Part shown: one piece after another, positions 19,990 through 32,960 of the stretch
Numbering within the stretch: position 1 is the first letter of the stretch
Layout: the number at the start of each line of letters is the position of its first letter
Assembly (NCBI GenBank): GCA_029204225.1
Contig: CM055107.1
Location: forward strand, 8,735,472-8,799,471
Source: Diphasiastrum complanatum
Taxonomy: Eukaryota; Streptophyta; Lycopodiopsida; Lycopodiales; Lycopodiaceae
Direction: 5' to 3'
Length of the DNA: 64,000 bases
Notes under the pieces: model-generated
The model's input: the letters and a program-made list of their open reading frames with translations, nothing else
What the model was told of the DNA's origin: nothing
The model's database searches: none
Position numbers and translations under genes: made by a program

Positions 19990-21540
19990 GCAAATTGTTT
20001 CATTTTAGTTTGGGATTAGATAAAGTTTATGTTTAGGTCCACAATTTACATCAGATATGATGCCAATTTGTTGATCTAAACATGGTGAACAATGATGTAG
20101 TAGTAATTTTACTTGAATTGGATGAGGACACATATTTCTTCATATCAAGATAGTTGTTTGATCAAAATCAATAATAAAGATCTCAATCTCCCATAACATT
20201 ATTGGTTTTCCACATGATCATGTCAAATTGTTTGTTCATATGTGCGTACGTTGTTTGCATAGAAGCTAATTTATGAAGGGATCAAAAGGAAGTAACGATG
20301 AGATACAAAAGTGTTTTTGCTCACTATTCAAATGTCAATTTGTACTTCATTACTTTGTATTGCACTTGCTATTTTATGCAGGGTTCTCAAAAAGATCATA
20401 TTAGCCTACTCACTAAAGATAGGCTCATCATTGAGGGTGAGATATTTCAAGCAAAGTTCGATGAAATGCTTCACAATAGGCCCTTGTCGGAAAGTCATGT
20501 TTCTATCCGTGTGTGTGCATGTAGTGGGGCTATTTCCTTCCTAGCCTTAACCCAAGATCCAAGCAAACAAGCATCAAGGAGATGAAGTTAGTCGTAACGC
20601 AGAGGTTCGATCTCGTGGGAGCGATAACATATCTCATATTACAGCATGAATGTAAGATCCACATCTAACTCTAACATCCATTAACCCTAAGCATTAACAC
20701 TACACCATTAACCCTACGATCCACAATGGAGATAGCTTACTCTTTCTCTCTCTCCCTTTCTCTCTCACAAAAAGTATAAGAAATAGCAATTCCCATAATA
20801 TTCGAATCCAACAATTACCAAATATAACACAAGCATGAGAGATAGAGGAAAAGAGTTAGAGAGCAAGGACATTCACAAATCCATTCCATAAGAGAACCAA
20901 TCTGCTTGTATTGAAATGAGGATGCAAACATGATTTTCAAAATCGAATTTGGGACTACTTCTAGTGGAGAGGAGGACCTTGGCCTCAAAATCCTATTGGC
21001 CCATTTCTACCTCCCTAACTATTCAAACTTAAAAAAAGAGTGGGAACCCATTCAAAATTGGAGGGAACCAATTTGAATTTGAATTTGAATCAGTTTTGGT
21101 GGGAGTCCCAACTTTATTCACTAGCTTGACATTTAGGCTTTGCAATATTAAAAGTCCCACAAAAAGGACTAAAGTTCTTTTATTGACTTCCTAATTATCA
21201 AATAACTATGTGATCATCGGGTTGGACTTACACACGCAGGGTGCCAAATCCCTCTCACTTATTAGCTAGGGTTAGGATTGCTTCAAGATCCACAAACCCT
21301 CCAACAGTATCCCTCACCAAAATTGGTGGCGGTCCCACGACACCTGCCTCGAAGCTTGAATGCAAATTTTCAATAATAGCCATATGGGTCCGGTGGCCAT
21401 TCATGATAACCTTTTTCATTGACAAATGGGTAGTTGGCGCCATCCAAAAAAGCATCCCAAGATAATGCTTGTTGATGTTGATCCTTGTAGATAGGTGTGC
21501 CAGCTAGCAATCCAAGGATTCTTTCTCTTCTATTGCACCT
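19990..21540. other. Mostly non-coding spacer
   Basis: Contains one possible exon (20382-20585) and otherwise nothing recognised. The segment near 21280 contains CTAGGGTTAGG, too short to count as telomeric repeat. Confidence 0.45.
20382..20585 (+). pseudogene. Possible isolated exon, unrecognised
   Basis: A polypyrimidine-poor but plausible acceptor (ATTTTATGCAG) precedes an open frame starting GSQKDHISLLTKDRLIIEGE. No partner exon, family or donor was found, so this is weak. Confidence 0.2.
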
Positions 21541-24510
21541 TATGATGGAGTCAAGAAATCAATATACACTACAAATGACTTTGAATGTCCTATTGAAGGC
21601 ATAGGGAACATTCCCTTGAAGCTTGCATCCTCTAAAGTTCTTTCTCTCTCTAAAGTTCTTTATGTACCTAAGCTTACTAAGAATCTTATTAGTGTTGGCC
21701 AATTGCTTGACAATGGCCTTGATGTAAAATTCAATGTTGATACTTGCACTTTCAAGAAGAATGATGAGATACTTGCATTAGGATCTAGATTTGGAGGCAT
21801 CTATAAACTAGATCCAAATGAGTATGTGAATGCTTGTAATGTTGCTCTTGTGAACAAGCTCTCTATGGAGGAATTATGGCATAGGAGGTTGGGACATCCC
21901 AACTACAAATCCATGCTCTCTATGATCAAAGAAGCCAAAGCTATTGGCTTGCCAAAGTCATTCTCCTAGAAGATCAAGCCTTGTGAGGCTTGTGCTATTG
22001 CTAAATCTCACAAAAAGCCATTTACAAGACCTTCTATCAAAAGCAAGCATCCTTTGGAGTTAATCCACTCGGATGTGCATTTCACATCAACTACAAGCAA
22101 GGGAGGAGCCACTTGTTTTGTTACTTTCATTGATGATTTCACAAGATTCACTTGGATATATCTTCTTGCTTCTAAATCTATGGTGTTTGATCATTTCCTT
22201 ACTTTCAAAGCTTATGTAGAGAAGCAATTTTTATTCAAGATTAAAGCTCTTAGAAGTGATGGAGGTGGTGAATATATCTCCAATAAATTTCAAGATTTTT
22301 GTGAGCTTTAAGGCATCAAAAGAGAGTTCTCTTGTGCCTACTCTCCATCTCAAAATGGAGTGGCCGAGAGAAACAATAGATCTCTATGTGAATGTGCAAA
22401 ATCTATGAGAATTGAGGCATCTTTGCCCAAAGATTTTTGGGGAGAAGCCATTGATTGTGCAAATTATCTTTGCAATAGGCTCCCACATATAGCTCTTGGA
22501 GGAAAGTCACCATATGAAATCTTATATTTGAAGAAGCCTAAGGTTGATCACCTTAGAATTTTTGGATGCATATGATTTGTCCATATTCCCTTGGAAACAA
22601 GGAAGAAGGAAGATGCTAGTGCATGCAAAGAGATCATGGTTGGATACTCATCCACCAAGAAGGCCTATAGAGTCTTTATACTCTCTACTTCTCAAGCTAT
22701 AAAAAGTAGAGATGTTGTCTTTCATGAAGATGAACACTCATCTTTTGAAGAGGCCGAGATCAAGAAGTCTATGGATGCATCACCAATTATTGATTTTGAA
22801 GACAATCATGATGTGATGGGGTCGAGATTTGAAGAAGACTCTCCTCATATTTTCTCACCAAGAAGATCCATGAGAGATAGATCCGAGCCTAAGAGGCTCT
22901 CATATGTTGACAAAGGCAAACAAGTGGATCTTGATTCCACTAATTATGTTTTTTATGTCTCTCATGAAGAGCCAAAGAATGTACAAGAGGCACTCAATAC
23001 CAAGGAGTGGTATGATGCCATGAAGCAAGAGTATGATGCATTGATCACCAACAATACTTGGGAGCTTGTGGATCCTCCATCCAACAAGCATGTGATTGGT
23101 TGCAAGTGGGTATTTCGGATCAAGTTCAATCATGATGGCACCATCAACAAGTATAAAACAAGATTATGTGCCAAAGGATTTGCTCAAATCCATGGCCTTG
23201 ATTATGAGGAGACCTTTGCACCCGTTGCAAAGATGGTGACAATAATAATTCTTATTTCTCTTGCTTGTTTCTTTAAGTGGAAGGTGTTCCAATTAGATGT
23301 ATCCAATGCTTTTCTAAATGGTTATCTTGAGGAGGAGATCTATATGGAACAACCTCAAGGATTCATCAAGGATGAGTCCAAAGTGTGCTTGCTCTTCAAA
23401 AGTCTTTATGGACTCAATCAAGCACCAAGATCATGGTATTCAAGACTTAATTATTTTCTTATCTCACTAGGATTTACTTTTAGTGACTATGATCCTTCCA
23501 TGTATCTAAAGTTTGTTGATAGCAATATTGTCATTCTTCTAATTTATGCTGATGACGTTATTCTTTGTGGAAGTTGTATCAAGCTAGTTGATGAAACTAA
23601 GCTAGCACTTGGATGTGAGTTTAAAATGCAAGATCTAGGAGAGATACATTACATCCTAGGCCTAGAAATTGATTTTTACGAAAATCATGTCTTTATATGC
23701 CAATCTAGATATGCTCACTCTATGTTGAAAAAATTTCATATGGAAAATTCTAAGAGCATAGATACTCCAATGGAGCAAATTGTAAAAGATCCTAATAAAG
23801 GTGATGAAAGATCCTTTGAGGACATCACACTTTTTAGGAGTCTTGTAGGCTCCTTGATTTGGCTTACAATTACTAGGCCCGATCTAAGTTTTTGTGTGCA
23901 CAAATTGAGTCAATTTATGAAAGATCCTAAGATCCATCATTGGAAGATGGCCAAGAGGATTCTAAGATATGTATCTTCATCTTGTGATTATGGTCTACTT
24001 TATAAAAGTGAAGATCTATCCATTGTTGGCTACTCGGATTCGGACTTTGCAGGTGACAAGATGGATCGAAAGTCTATTAGTGGATACACTTTCTTTCTTG
24101 GAGGCAACCTAATATCTTGGCTTTCCAAAAAGCAAGATACTATATCTCTCTCTTCATGTGAGGCTGAGTACAAAGCACTCACTACAACTACCAAAGAGGT
24201 GCTTTGGATCAAGAGGTTATTAATGGAGCTAAAGTGCATCAAGGAAGATGATCTACCAATGATCCAGTGTGATAACATCTCGGCCCAAGCTCTTGCCAAT
24301 AATCCCATATTTCATACAAGAAGCAAGCACATAGAAGTGGCACACCATTTTGTGAGAGAAAAACTTATTGGAGGAGAAATCTATTTGGAGCATGTCAACT
24401 CGTCCTCTTGTATTGCCGATCTACTCACCAAGCCTTTGAGCAAAAGTGCTTTCATCAAGCATAGATCTAATCTTGGAGTTATATCAAGATCAATGCTTAT
24501 ATCTTCATAG
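21541..24510 (+). pseudogene. Copia pol (integrase, RT, RNase H)
   Basis: A protease tail and KVLYVPKLTKNLISVGQ lead into the pre-integrase block ELWHRRLGHPN. The integrase has HSDVHF, FIDDFTRFTW, ALRSDGGGEYIS and the PSQNGVAERNNRSL block. From 22591 to 24510 a single 639-codon frame remains open: WELVDPPSNKHVIGCKWVF, YADDVILCG as catalytic motif, LDVSNAFLNGYLEEEIYM, SDSDFAGDKMDRKSISGY and the RNase H block SLSSCEAEYKAL, ending ADLLTKPLSKSAF. Three stops lie before it (21967, 22309 and 22573). The RT/RNase H part is complete by sight; integrase and gag are not. Confidence 0.9.
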
Positions 24511-24525
24511 ATAATTTTTTAGGAG

Positions 24526-25190
24526 TGTGAAGAATTTAAAAAGATTATCTATGTTAGATATAGGGGTCTTATGTTTTTTACATCAAGCATCTAGGTGTAG
24601 GATGTTGATAGGAACAAATTTGGCATAGATGGCAAATTATGCATTTCCATTTGTAATGCCACTATTAAGCCGAAATAGAGTAAGAGGCTAAACTCATGCC
24701 AATTAGAGTGCAGACAAGTGTAATGCCTTTGTTTGATGAATTCTAAGAGGTCCAATAGGATTTAGAGGTGGAACCATGTGAGGTCCAATAGGAATTTGAG
24801 GTGTGCTTGAATATAGTCCAATAGAATTAAGAGGTGCATGGATCAATGGTCCAATAGAATTAAGAGGTGACAAAGTGTGGTCCAATCATAGTTAAGCATA
24901 GTGGTAGCTCGTGGATCTACTAGTATCATTGTACTCCTCATTTTGGATCGAATTGATTTGGTGATTGTGTGGATTTTGAGTGTCATTGAATTTCTAGCTT
25001 TCTCTCTCTACCCGAGAGCTCATGATGGTTTTTCTCTCTCTAACCAAAGAGAGCAGCTTGTTTTTACTTAGAATATTTTTTGAATACTTCCCACACGTGT
25101 GAGTGAGAGCTGGAAGTGATTGAATGCATGTAGTAGTGTGTTTTTGCCATAGGATCTAAGATTGATCTTGAATCTCAATCTAGTCTGGAT
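24526..25190 (+). repeat. 3' LTR of the 21.5-kb copia element
   Basis: Starts TGTGAAG just after AGGAG, as in the intact copia element at 44546. Contains a minisatellite at 24749-24890. Its end lies somewhere near 25190, by analogy with GGATCTTAAGGATCTGAAATC in the intact LTR. Confidence 0.5.
24749..24890. repeat. Minisatellite in LTR
   Basis: Five units of 30-34 bp, each with a form of GGTCCAATAG(A/G)ATT.AGAGGTG, start near 24749, 24781, 24816, 24848 and 24877. Confidence 0.8.
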
Positions 25191-25255
25191 CTTGGTGCAT
25201 CTACACACCTTAGGAGATCACAAGTACATGTTGTGGACAATCCACACGTGCAAAA

Positions 25256-26574
25256 TCAACAAGTTTTGCCTTCGATTGCTTTGCAGGGCACCCTATTCAT
25301 CAAGTAGTTTGCACATACAAGAGATTCACCCCAAAAAGATTTGGGAAAACAAGCATCCAATCTTAAAGCCATAGAACATTCACATGATGTTCTATTCCTT
25401 CTTTCAGCAACTCCATTTTGTTGAGGGGTGTAAGGACAAGAAGTTTCTTTATGATTTTCCACAAACAACTTGAACTTTACAAAAGTATCAAATACTTGAG
25501 ACTTGAAGGAAAGTAAGAACACCAACAATATCTTGGTAGTCATCAATGAAGGTTAAAACCATGGATGAGCCTCCATTAGATTTGGTGCTAGCAATATGCA
25601 CATGCGAGTGTACGAGTTCAAGAGGTTGAGGTGACTTTGTGATGTAGTAAGGAAACACCTTCTTCCCAATAGACCTAGGTAGGCCTAAAGCATACTCCTC
25701 CTTGATCATAGCCTCCACGGAACCCGAGTTGACATGTCCAAGTCTTTTGTGCCATAAAGTAAAGGTAGATATCTTGCTCTTCTCAGCCAAAATGACAATA
25801 TTAGCATCCACAAATGCATCCAACTTATAAAGTTTGCCAATTCTAGTGCCCCTAGCAACTATCTTACCCTTATTCTTGATTGAAACATTCATTTGAAGCA
25901 AAATCAACATCGAAACCATTGTCTACCATTCGGCCAACACTTAGCAGATTCTATGTTATTGTAGGAATGTACAAAACACCTTCTATGTTGATCTTTTTGG
26001 AAGATCCTAAGAAAATGGAAATGCTACCAGCTCCTTCAATCTTACAAGCTTTATCATTTGATGTATAGATATATTTTATAGGTCCATCATTAGATAAGAG
26101 AGAAGAGAAAAACTCCCTTTTGCTAGTCATGTGTGAACTAGCATCCGAATCGATCCACCAAGGATCTTCTCCTTTGAATCTTGTTGAAGAAAATATGGAC
26201 ATCATGAGGGAGATCCTTGATAGGATCACCTATGAAGGCTAGCTCTTTGTTCAATTCCTTCACTCTTAAGACAAAAGTATCTGCACTCTCTCCTTTATTT
26301 TGATAGCTTTTATATATTTTATTCTTCAAAGCTAACATCCCTCTCTTAAGAGTTCATTAGCAACATTCATTTTTATACAATGTAGTGCAACATTGCACCT
26401 CTTCTGGTGTTTGGTCTTCTCTTGAGGATGGATAGGTTCATCCTCCTCTCCATTTACAATATCCATTAGATCTTGCATGATCATGATGGATTCCATTCTA
26501 ACTTTCCATATGGAATGGTTAGTTTTGTTAAGCCTCTCATTAGTGTCCAAGAGGAATGCATTTGAAGATGCCAT
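25256..26574 (-). pseudogene. Copia gag-protease-integrase relic
   Basis: Gag starts MASSNAFLLDTNERLNKTNH and continues NHSIWKVRMESIMIMQDLMD, much like the gag of the intact copia at 40415. The protease reads WWIDSDASSHMTS, with the active-site Gly as Asp. The pre-integrase block LWHKRLGHVNSGS, VHSHVHI, FIDDYQD and the block TPQQNGVAERRNRTS show an integrase with frameshifts near 26340, 26140, 25930 and 25520. Confidence 0.85.
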
Positions 26575-27468
26575 CTCTTCTCCTAATCAAGGACTTGACA
26601 AAATAAAGGTTACTTCTATTGATTGAAGATCTACCTTATCCCACTTCTTAGGGACCTGAAAAGATTAGTAATAGAATTCCTATAAAGATCTAATAATGAT
26701 CTTGAACAAAATCAAATCATAGAATACTAGAAACAATGCACTTGCTTGATTGAAGTAGACAAAACTAGTAGAATTGCCCCTCTTTCTATAAAGAGCATAA
26801 AAGCTTCAAATGATCTGATCAAGAGTGAATTTTAACAGCCTAATATCCTTCCAAAATCACTTGCAAAATATCCAAATGGAACTTAATGAGGATGCAACAC
26901 AATCTACTATCCAATCACAAGCAAAAATTGATCAAAATTGATGAAAAATTGATCTAATTTGATGCATAAGTCAAGCAATGATTGGCAAGCAACGGTTGGC
27001 AAGCAATGGTTGGACTAACCAAAATCACTTTAGGAGGTGTCCTCAACACCTTAGAATAGCCTTGAATAGTCCCCAAATCTCTGATCTTCCCTCTCCTTGA
27101 ATGCTAGAAAGCCTCCTCTATGAAATCACCTCCAAAACTCGCTTAGACATCAATGCTTGGAGCAAGCAAAACTTGCTATCTTGGTAATGTGGATTGAATT
27201 CAACTTTGCCTCTGGTTTTAGACAGAACTAACACGTCTCCTGGCTAACGCACCAATGTTGGAAGAAATAAGGACCCGAAAAGCATAGGAATTCCCACAAA
27301 GAAAGCACCTACAAATGAAGTCACACAACACCAATCTATAATGGATTTGACTCACTTTGAGTTCTAGAATCAATACTAGATGCTAAGATCCAATCTACAC
27401 AAGATTTAGATCAAAAATTGTGATCAAATTGATTGAAAAGCAAGGATCTAGCTCATTTTAACATTTAG

Positions 27469-27480
27469 GATCTGATACCA
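27469..27480 (-). promoter_or_regulatory. Primer-binding site
   Basis: TGGTATCAGATC on the minus strand directly follows the LTR end TTTTCACA. It matches the 3' end complement of initiator-Met tRNA as far as TGGTATCAGA. Confidence 0.75.
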
Positions 27481-28151
27481 TGTGAAAATTATAGCAACTA
27501 CGGATTCTAAAACACTTCAAATGATGAGAAAAATAATAGATTATGATTCCATAATGTTAGCACAAGTTGCACCATCAAAATCCATCAAAAATTTATGTTT
27601 GTACCTCACTAAATGGCCCAAATCCTTGAAGAAGCCTTCACACGCGTGAATGTACGGCCTTCCCACAATCTGAGCACTATACACCAAACCTACATTCAAT
27701 CCTCTAGTGATTACAAATCACAAGAACTCAAAGAATCATGAACATAGAGAGCAATTGCACCAATATGAGAGGAAAATCATGAATTTTCTTGATTGATTTT
27801 GGTGAGAGATCATCACCTATATATACATGATCCATCATGATTTTGGGCAAGTATGAGTAGCCCTAGACCTATCCCTAATGCTAATTTTGGTGGATCTTTC
27901 ATCCCTACCAAGTTAGGATTGGAATCTTGGAGATCCCTCAACAACGTCAAAGTTACCAAAAATAGCTCCTACTTTTTCTCTCTTGTATCTAAGAATGATT
28001 TGGACTCATTCCAAAGGTTCTATCACTTAGGTCAACTTGAAAATGGAGCCCTATGCTATTTTCCACGTGTGACAAGCCACATCATGACCATCTAACTATG
28101 TACAAGTCATATGACCAAAACCAGTCAAGCTAGAATTGTGATTTTTTTACA
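27481..28151 (-). repeat. 5' LTR of the minus-strand copia element
   Basis: Bounded by TGTGAAAATT (27481) and TTTTTTTACA (28151), which form short inverted ends. The primer-binding site abuts the left end. The right end is inferred from the inverted end and from the resumption of an RNase H frame at 28160. Confidence 0.6.
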
Positions 28152-28157
28152 GTCAAC

Positions 28158-28695
28158 CTATGTATCTACTATGGTGACGTTGATTCATCCGATATCCCTA
28201 CTCTTCATGGATATACAAATGCAAATTGGATAGGCGATGTTGACACCAAAAAATCGACTTCTGGATTTGTCTTCCTACTCAATAATGGTCCGATATCTTG
28301 GAACAGTCGGAAACAAACCTCCATTCAAATGTTATCCACAAAATCTGAATACACTGTAGTCTCTCAAGCTACCAAAGAGACAATATAGTTGAGAAATTTA
28401 TTGTCTGATATTGGTCTCAGACAATCTACTCCAACCATGATACAATCAGATAATCAGAGTGCTATTGCATTATCTATCAATCCTAGATTTCATTCTAGGA
28501 GTAAGCACATCAAAATCAGATATCACTACATCATGAGCATGATACTCAACAAGGAGGTAAGTCTAAAATTTTGCAGAACCATGTACATGACAGCTGACAT
28601 ATTTACAAAGGGATTGAATCAGGAAGCACATAAGAATTTTTGTGCTATCTTGAATTTGCAAATCAAAGCATTCAAGGATCCAGATTAAGGGGGGG
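28158..28695 (+). pseudogene. Copia RNase H relic and polypurine tract
   Basis: Frame with GYTNANWIGDVDTKKSTSG, ISWNSRKQTS, IQSDNQSAIALS and RSKHIKIRYHYI, one TAG near 28386. It ends at 28686 and leads into the polypurine tract TTAAGGGGGGG before the LTR. Confidence 0.85.
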
Positions 28696-29915
<1,220 letters not shown>

Positions 29916-30219
29916 TGTGGTCCCTTCACAAGCTCATCTAGATTTGATCTAGATTGATCTTAATCTGAAGTAGATTGATATATCGAGTAATCTGACAACC
30001 AATCCCTCTTGAGGATCAGATTAGGATCCACTCTTGGTCCTTTTTGTACTTTTTGCACAGAAGCAATATTCAAGGATGCATTACGTATTTCCCAGCCTGT
30101 CAGTGGGTAACTTAAATCCGATACTCAGCTACATGCATGCACTAGCCATGCAACCATCTACAGCTCAAACATATCAGGATTCAGCACAGAGAGCAATCCT
30201 ACTACTAACTACTGAATCA
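29916..30219. other. Spacer, nothing recognised
   Basis: About 300 bp with repeated GATCTAGATTGATCTTAATC-like words and no gene. Confidence 0.5.
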
Positions 30220-31757
30220 AAGAACAATCAAGAACTAGAATAGCCACTAAAACCAAAACCAGATTCAAAAAACAAGAAACAAGATTCCTAACAGCATTTA
30301 ACAATCTAGGAATCAAGAAACATACATTACTTGATGCCTAAGTTATCCAAGAACATCAAGAACTAGAATGTCAAGACTATGCAAGACTTACACCACATTT
30401 CCAGCCTCTATAGTTTACTTGAATGCTGATTTCTACAAGATTCCACAAGCAAGAATTGAAGCTAATCCACAACTAAGCAAGAACAAGAAACAAGAATCTA
30501 GTTAATTCACAAGCAAGAAATCAAGCATGCTCATAGAAATATCACTCAAGATCATTGCCATGAACAAGAAGCTTAGTCATCTTCAAGAACTCATGGAGGA
30601 TCCTCTTTATTAGTTCAAGAGAACTTGAAAATATGATCAAAAGCTCCCTCACAAGAGAGGGGGGCCCTTAAATAAGCAAGAAGGTTGCCCATGTGCCAAT
30701 TCCACTAAATTAGAAATTACATGTGGAATTTGCCCTTCCACTAGAGGTCACCATCAAAAGGTGGCTCACTCTTACTATCTTAATGGAGTCTACATTTATT
30801 ACAACTATTCAAGGAAATGTCACTAGCTTCTACATGGTCATTCCTTCTTTGGGATACACCATGTAGGCTCACATAGTTAATCACTATCTGCTTAGCTAGT
30901 ATTTCCTCCGCTCTCATGCTCGGCTCTCAGATTCTTCGACTCTCTTCCTTCTGAGACCTCCTCGGTCATGGGTGAGAGATAACTTGTGTCTTTAGCTTGG
31001 CTCAATACTAGAGAATCGGCTAACATTATCCACCCCTAATCTGTTGCAGGACCCATTGCAACACCGGTGATCTCTTCCGCTTGGCACTTGAAAAAGTGTG
31101 GATTTTTGTTCGCTTCCGTAAAGCCAGGTGCTTATTATCCGCAAAATTTATTCGCCAAAATTGGAAGTCCCTCAATTGGCCGCTACATACCAACCCTCTT
31201 GAGCACTTCTTGTGAATCATGTTCGCCTCGTCTTCGTGATGTCTGCTTTCGCTTGCTCATCTTTCGGCCCAGGGCTTCAAAAACTTGGAAGCGGAGCTTA
31301 CTTCCAAAATTAAGGGGCCTTAGATATTCTCTTATTTTTTCTATGAAGCCCATTTCCTGCCAGTCTTCCACCATGGTCACATAGTGTGACGACATGAAGG
31401 CCGCTCTGTAGTATAGCCTGGCCATCATCTCATGGTGGTCTTCTAATTGGAGGGCTGTGTTTGGGTTGATCTCAATGGGATCCAAACCTCAATCCAAAAA
31501 CATTCTTGCTGCATCAGAAAGGCCATGGATCTGCAATACTCGGCACTTTCCTACACGCAGATATCGGCACTCGACTTGTATTTGTGTCCGAAGTCTAGTA
31601 GCTGTAGCCTCAGATCATCCGGGGAGGTTCTCTCTGTAATTTCTGGAATGACTGGCCAGTTTACTAACTCTACTTGAGGCTTTTCCACCGGCCATGGGTT
31701 TCTTCGTTTGAGCGGCATGTAAAAAGGATCCACTCGATTCCATGCCGGTGCCCTCAA
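30220..31757 (-). repeat. Dispersed repeat family P, copy A
   Basis: Shares its order of blocks with copy B at 57340-59860: CAAGAACATCAAGAA.T.GAATGT, GACTTACACCACA, CCACTAGAGGTCACCATCAA plus AAGGTGGCTCACTCT, TACATGGTCATTCC, GTTGCAGGACCCA(T/C)TGCAAC and CTTGGAAAA-type blocks. On the minus strand it carries coding relics. The element type is not known. Confidence 0.7.
31026..31757 (-). pseudogene. Unrecognised protein relic in repeat family P
   Basis: Three frames join with frameshifts. The first starts MRAPAWNRVDPFYMPLKRRN (31757-31551). The second, upstream of MDPIEINPNTALQLEDHHEM, also reads VLQIHGLSDAARMFLDWGLD, and continues EMMARLYYRAAFMSSHYVTM to a basic KMSKRKQTSRRRG. The third ends SPVLQWVLQQIRGG. 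The composition is protein-like, and LQWVLQ recurs in copy B. No family is recognised; a retroelement gag or 3' ORF is possible. Confidence 0.45.
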
Positions 31758-32022
31758 ATATTCCTAGAGTCGCCTGTTATCCTTCAGATATTTGCTCCGC
31801 CATTCTAGCTGCGGTTGTAGTGCGGCAACGATCTCGGCCCTGGTGGAGTATTGGCTTTGATGGTGAATGTTGTCTCTCCCTTTAACTCTTTACAAGTAGT
31901 GCAATGTTTCCATGCAAGAAGGCTCTTACCCCCTTTCTGCCAGAAAGAACTAAGAGAAGGACATTGGCAAATGTTTTGGACCACATGAGAAAAATCTAAA
32001 AAAGAACAAAAACAAGATTATT

Positions 32023-32137
32023 TGCTTAACCACAATGCTTCTTGGTTTCCAAGGGGAGGCTCGAACTTGCGACCAAAGAAACTTCGGATGGCAACCTAAC
32101 CAACAAAGCCAATCCCATTGGGTGCTTAACCACAATG
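32023..32137 (-). mobile_element. Tiny tRNA-derived SINE with 15-bp target duplication
   Basis: An 85-bp insert (32038-32122) is flanked by perfect copies of TGCTTAACCACAATG (32023-32037 and 32123-32137). On the minus strand it has a box-A-like GGCTTTGTTGGTTAGG and a box-B-like AAGTTCGAGCC, the spacing of a tRNA gene. There is no tail beyond the tRNA-like head, so it is a minimal SINE or a retrotransposed tRNA. Confidence 0.75.
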
Positions 32138-32877
32138 AAAAAATGTAAAGAAAAAGGGTATCTTGTTTGGCTAGTTCTTACTGGAGAAAGAAAGAAATTG
32201 GTTCAACGTTTCAAAAGGTTAAACAAAGATCCCAAAAGGTAGACATAACAATATGATATTTTTACCAAGAGAACCTAGAGAGATGATATGAGTTTAATTC
32301 TTTTTTCAGTAGTGGCCAAACTAAGGCCATCAAGAAGAGACTCTATAGTAATTGCAAGGAGAAGAGGACTTGATATAGGGTGACCATGTCTAATTCCACA
32401 AGGATTGGGGAAGGATTTGGAAATCATTCCATTGAAGTGGATCTTAGAGAAAGTTGTGAAAGAAAGAAACTTTGTGATGGTAATAAACTAGGCAAGAATA
32501 AGGAGTCAATAACAAGAAGTGAATACGCATTCAAAACTAATTCTTTCAAAGGCCTTCTATAGATCAAGACACGCAATAAGAGCTTTTAGATTTTCATGGA
32601 GTGAGTGCTTAGATATCATGTTTCAAAATCTCTTATAGTCCGTTGAGCTTTATAGAGAGATCCATCTTGAAATGTTGACAAACCTTCAAAGTGGTAAAGC
32701 AAATGCATTAGACCAATATCAAAACAATGACAACACTAACCAATATCGAATGTGTATGTATGCTCATTGGAATAGTGTACTATTACTATGTAATATAAAA
32801 CTATATTTTATACTATCAATCACTAAACTTTTCCAATTGATGCATTTATCATAAATACTTTGCAATACATTCAAATG
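32138..32877. other. Spacer, nothing recognised
   Basis: AT-rich sequence between two tRNA-like inserts, with short frames only. Confidence 0.5.
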
Positions 32878-32960
32878 CTTCTTGGTATCCAATGGAAGGC
32901 TCGAACTTGAGACCAAAGAAACTTTGGATGTCAAGCGTTAACCAATTGAGCCAACTCCCT
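32878..32960 (-). repeat. Second tRNA-like insert
   Basis: Closely similar to the insert at 32038 in the same orientation: GAGTTGGCTCAATTGGTTAA as box-A region and CAAGTTCGAGCC as box-B region. No clear target duplication. It does not fold into an obvious tRNA (the ends do not pair well), so it is scored as SINE-like. Confidence 0.6.

Larger units (their letters stand above)
21541..25190 (+). mobile_element. Ty1/copia retrotransposon, 5'-truncated
   Basis: Pol from the end of protease to RNase H, then a purine-rich AGGAG and an LTR start TGTGAAGAATTT at 24526. Gag and 5' LTR are missing. The right end of the LTR is not certain; another copia element in the opposite strand starts near 25256. 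Confidence 0.85.
25256..28151 (-). mobile_element. Ty1/copia retrotransposon, minus strand, 3'-truncated
   Basis: 5' LTR (27481-28151), primer-binding site, leader, gag, protease and integrase are present; everything after the integrase is lost at 25256. It lies immediately left of an RNase H relic of another copia element, into which it may have inserted. Confidence 0.8.

Noticed and set aside
20595-20625. tRNA-like box B (AGGTTCGATCTC)
   Set aside because: No box A at the right distance and no cloverleaf; kept out of the feature list.
21280-21295. Telomere-like CTAGGGTTAGG
   Set aside because: One and a half repeats only; expected by chance.
22900-23133. Antisense frames inside copia pol
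   Set aside because: Shadows of the 639-codon RT/RNase H frame.
24703-24885. Pro/Ile/Gly-rich minus-strand frame
   Set aside because: Antisense translation of the LTR minisatellite.
32878-32960. Functional tRNA gene
   Set aside because: Boxes A and B are present but the acceptor stem does not pair and a near copy with a target duplication lies 840 bp away, so SINE-like is the better call.
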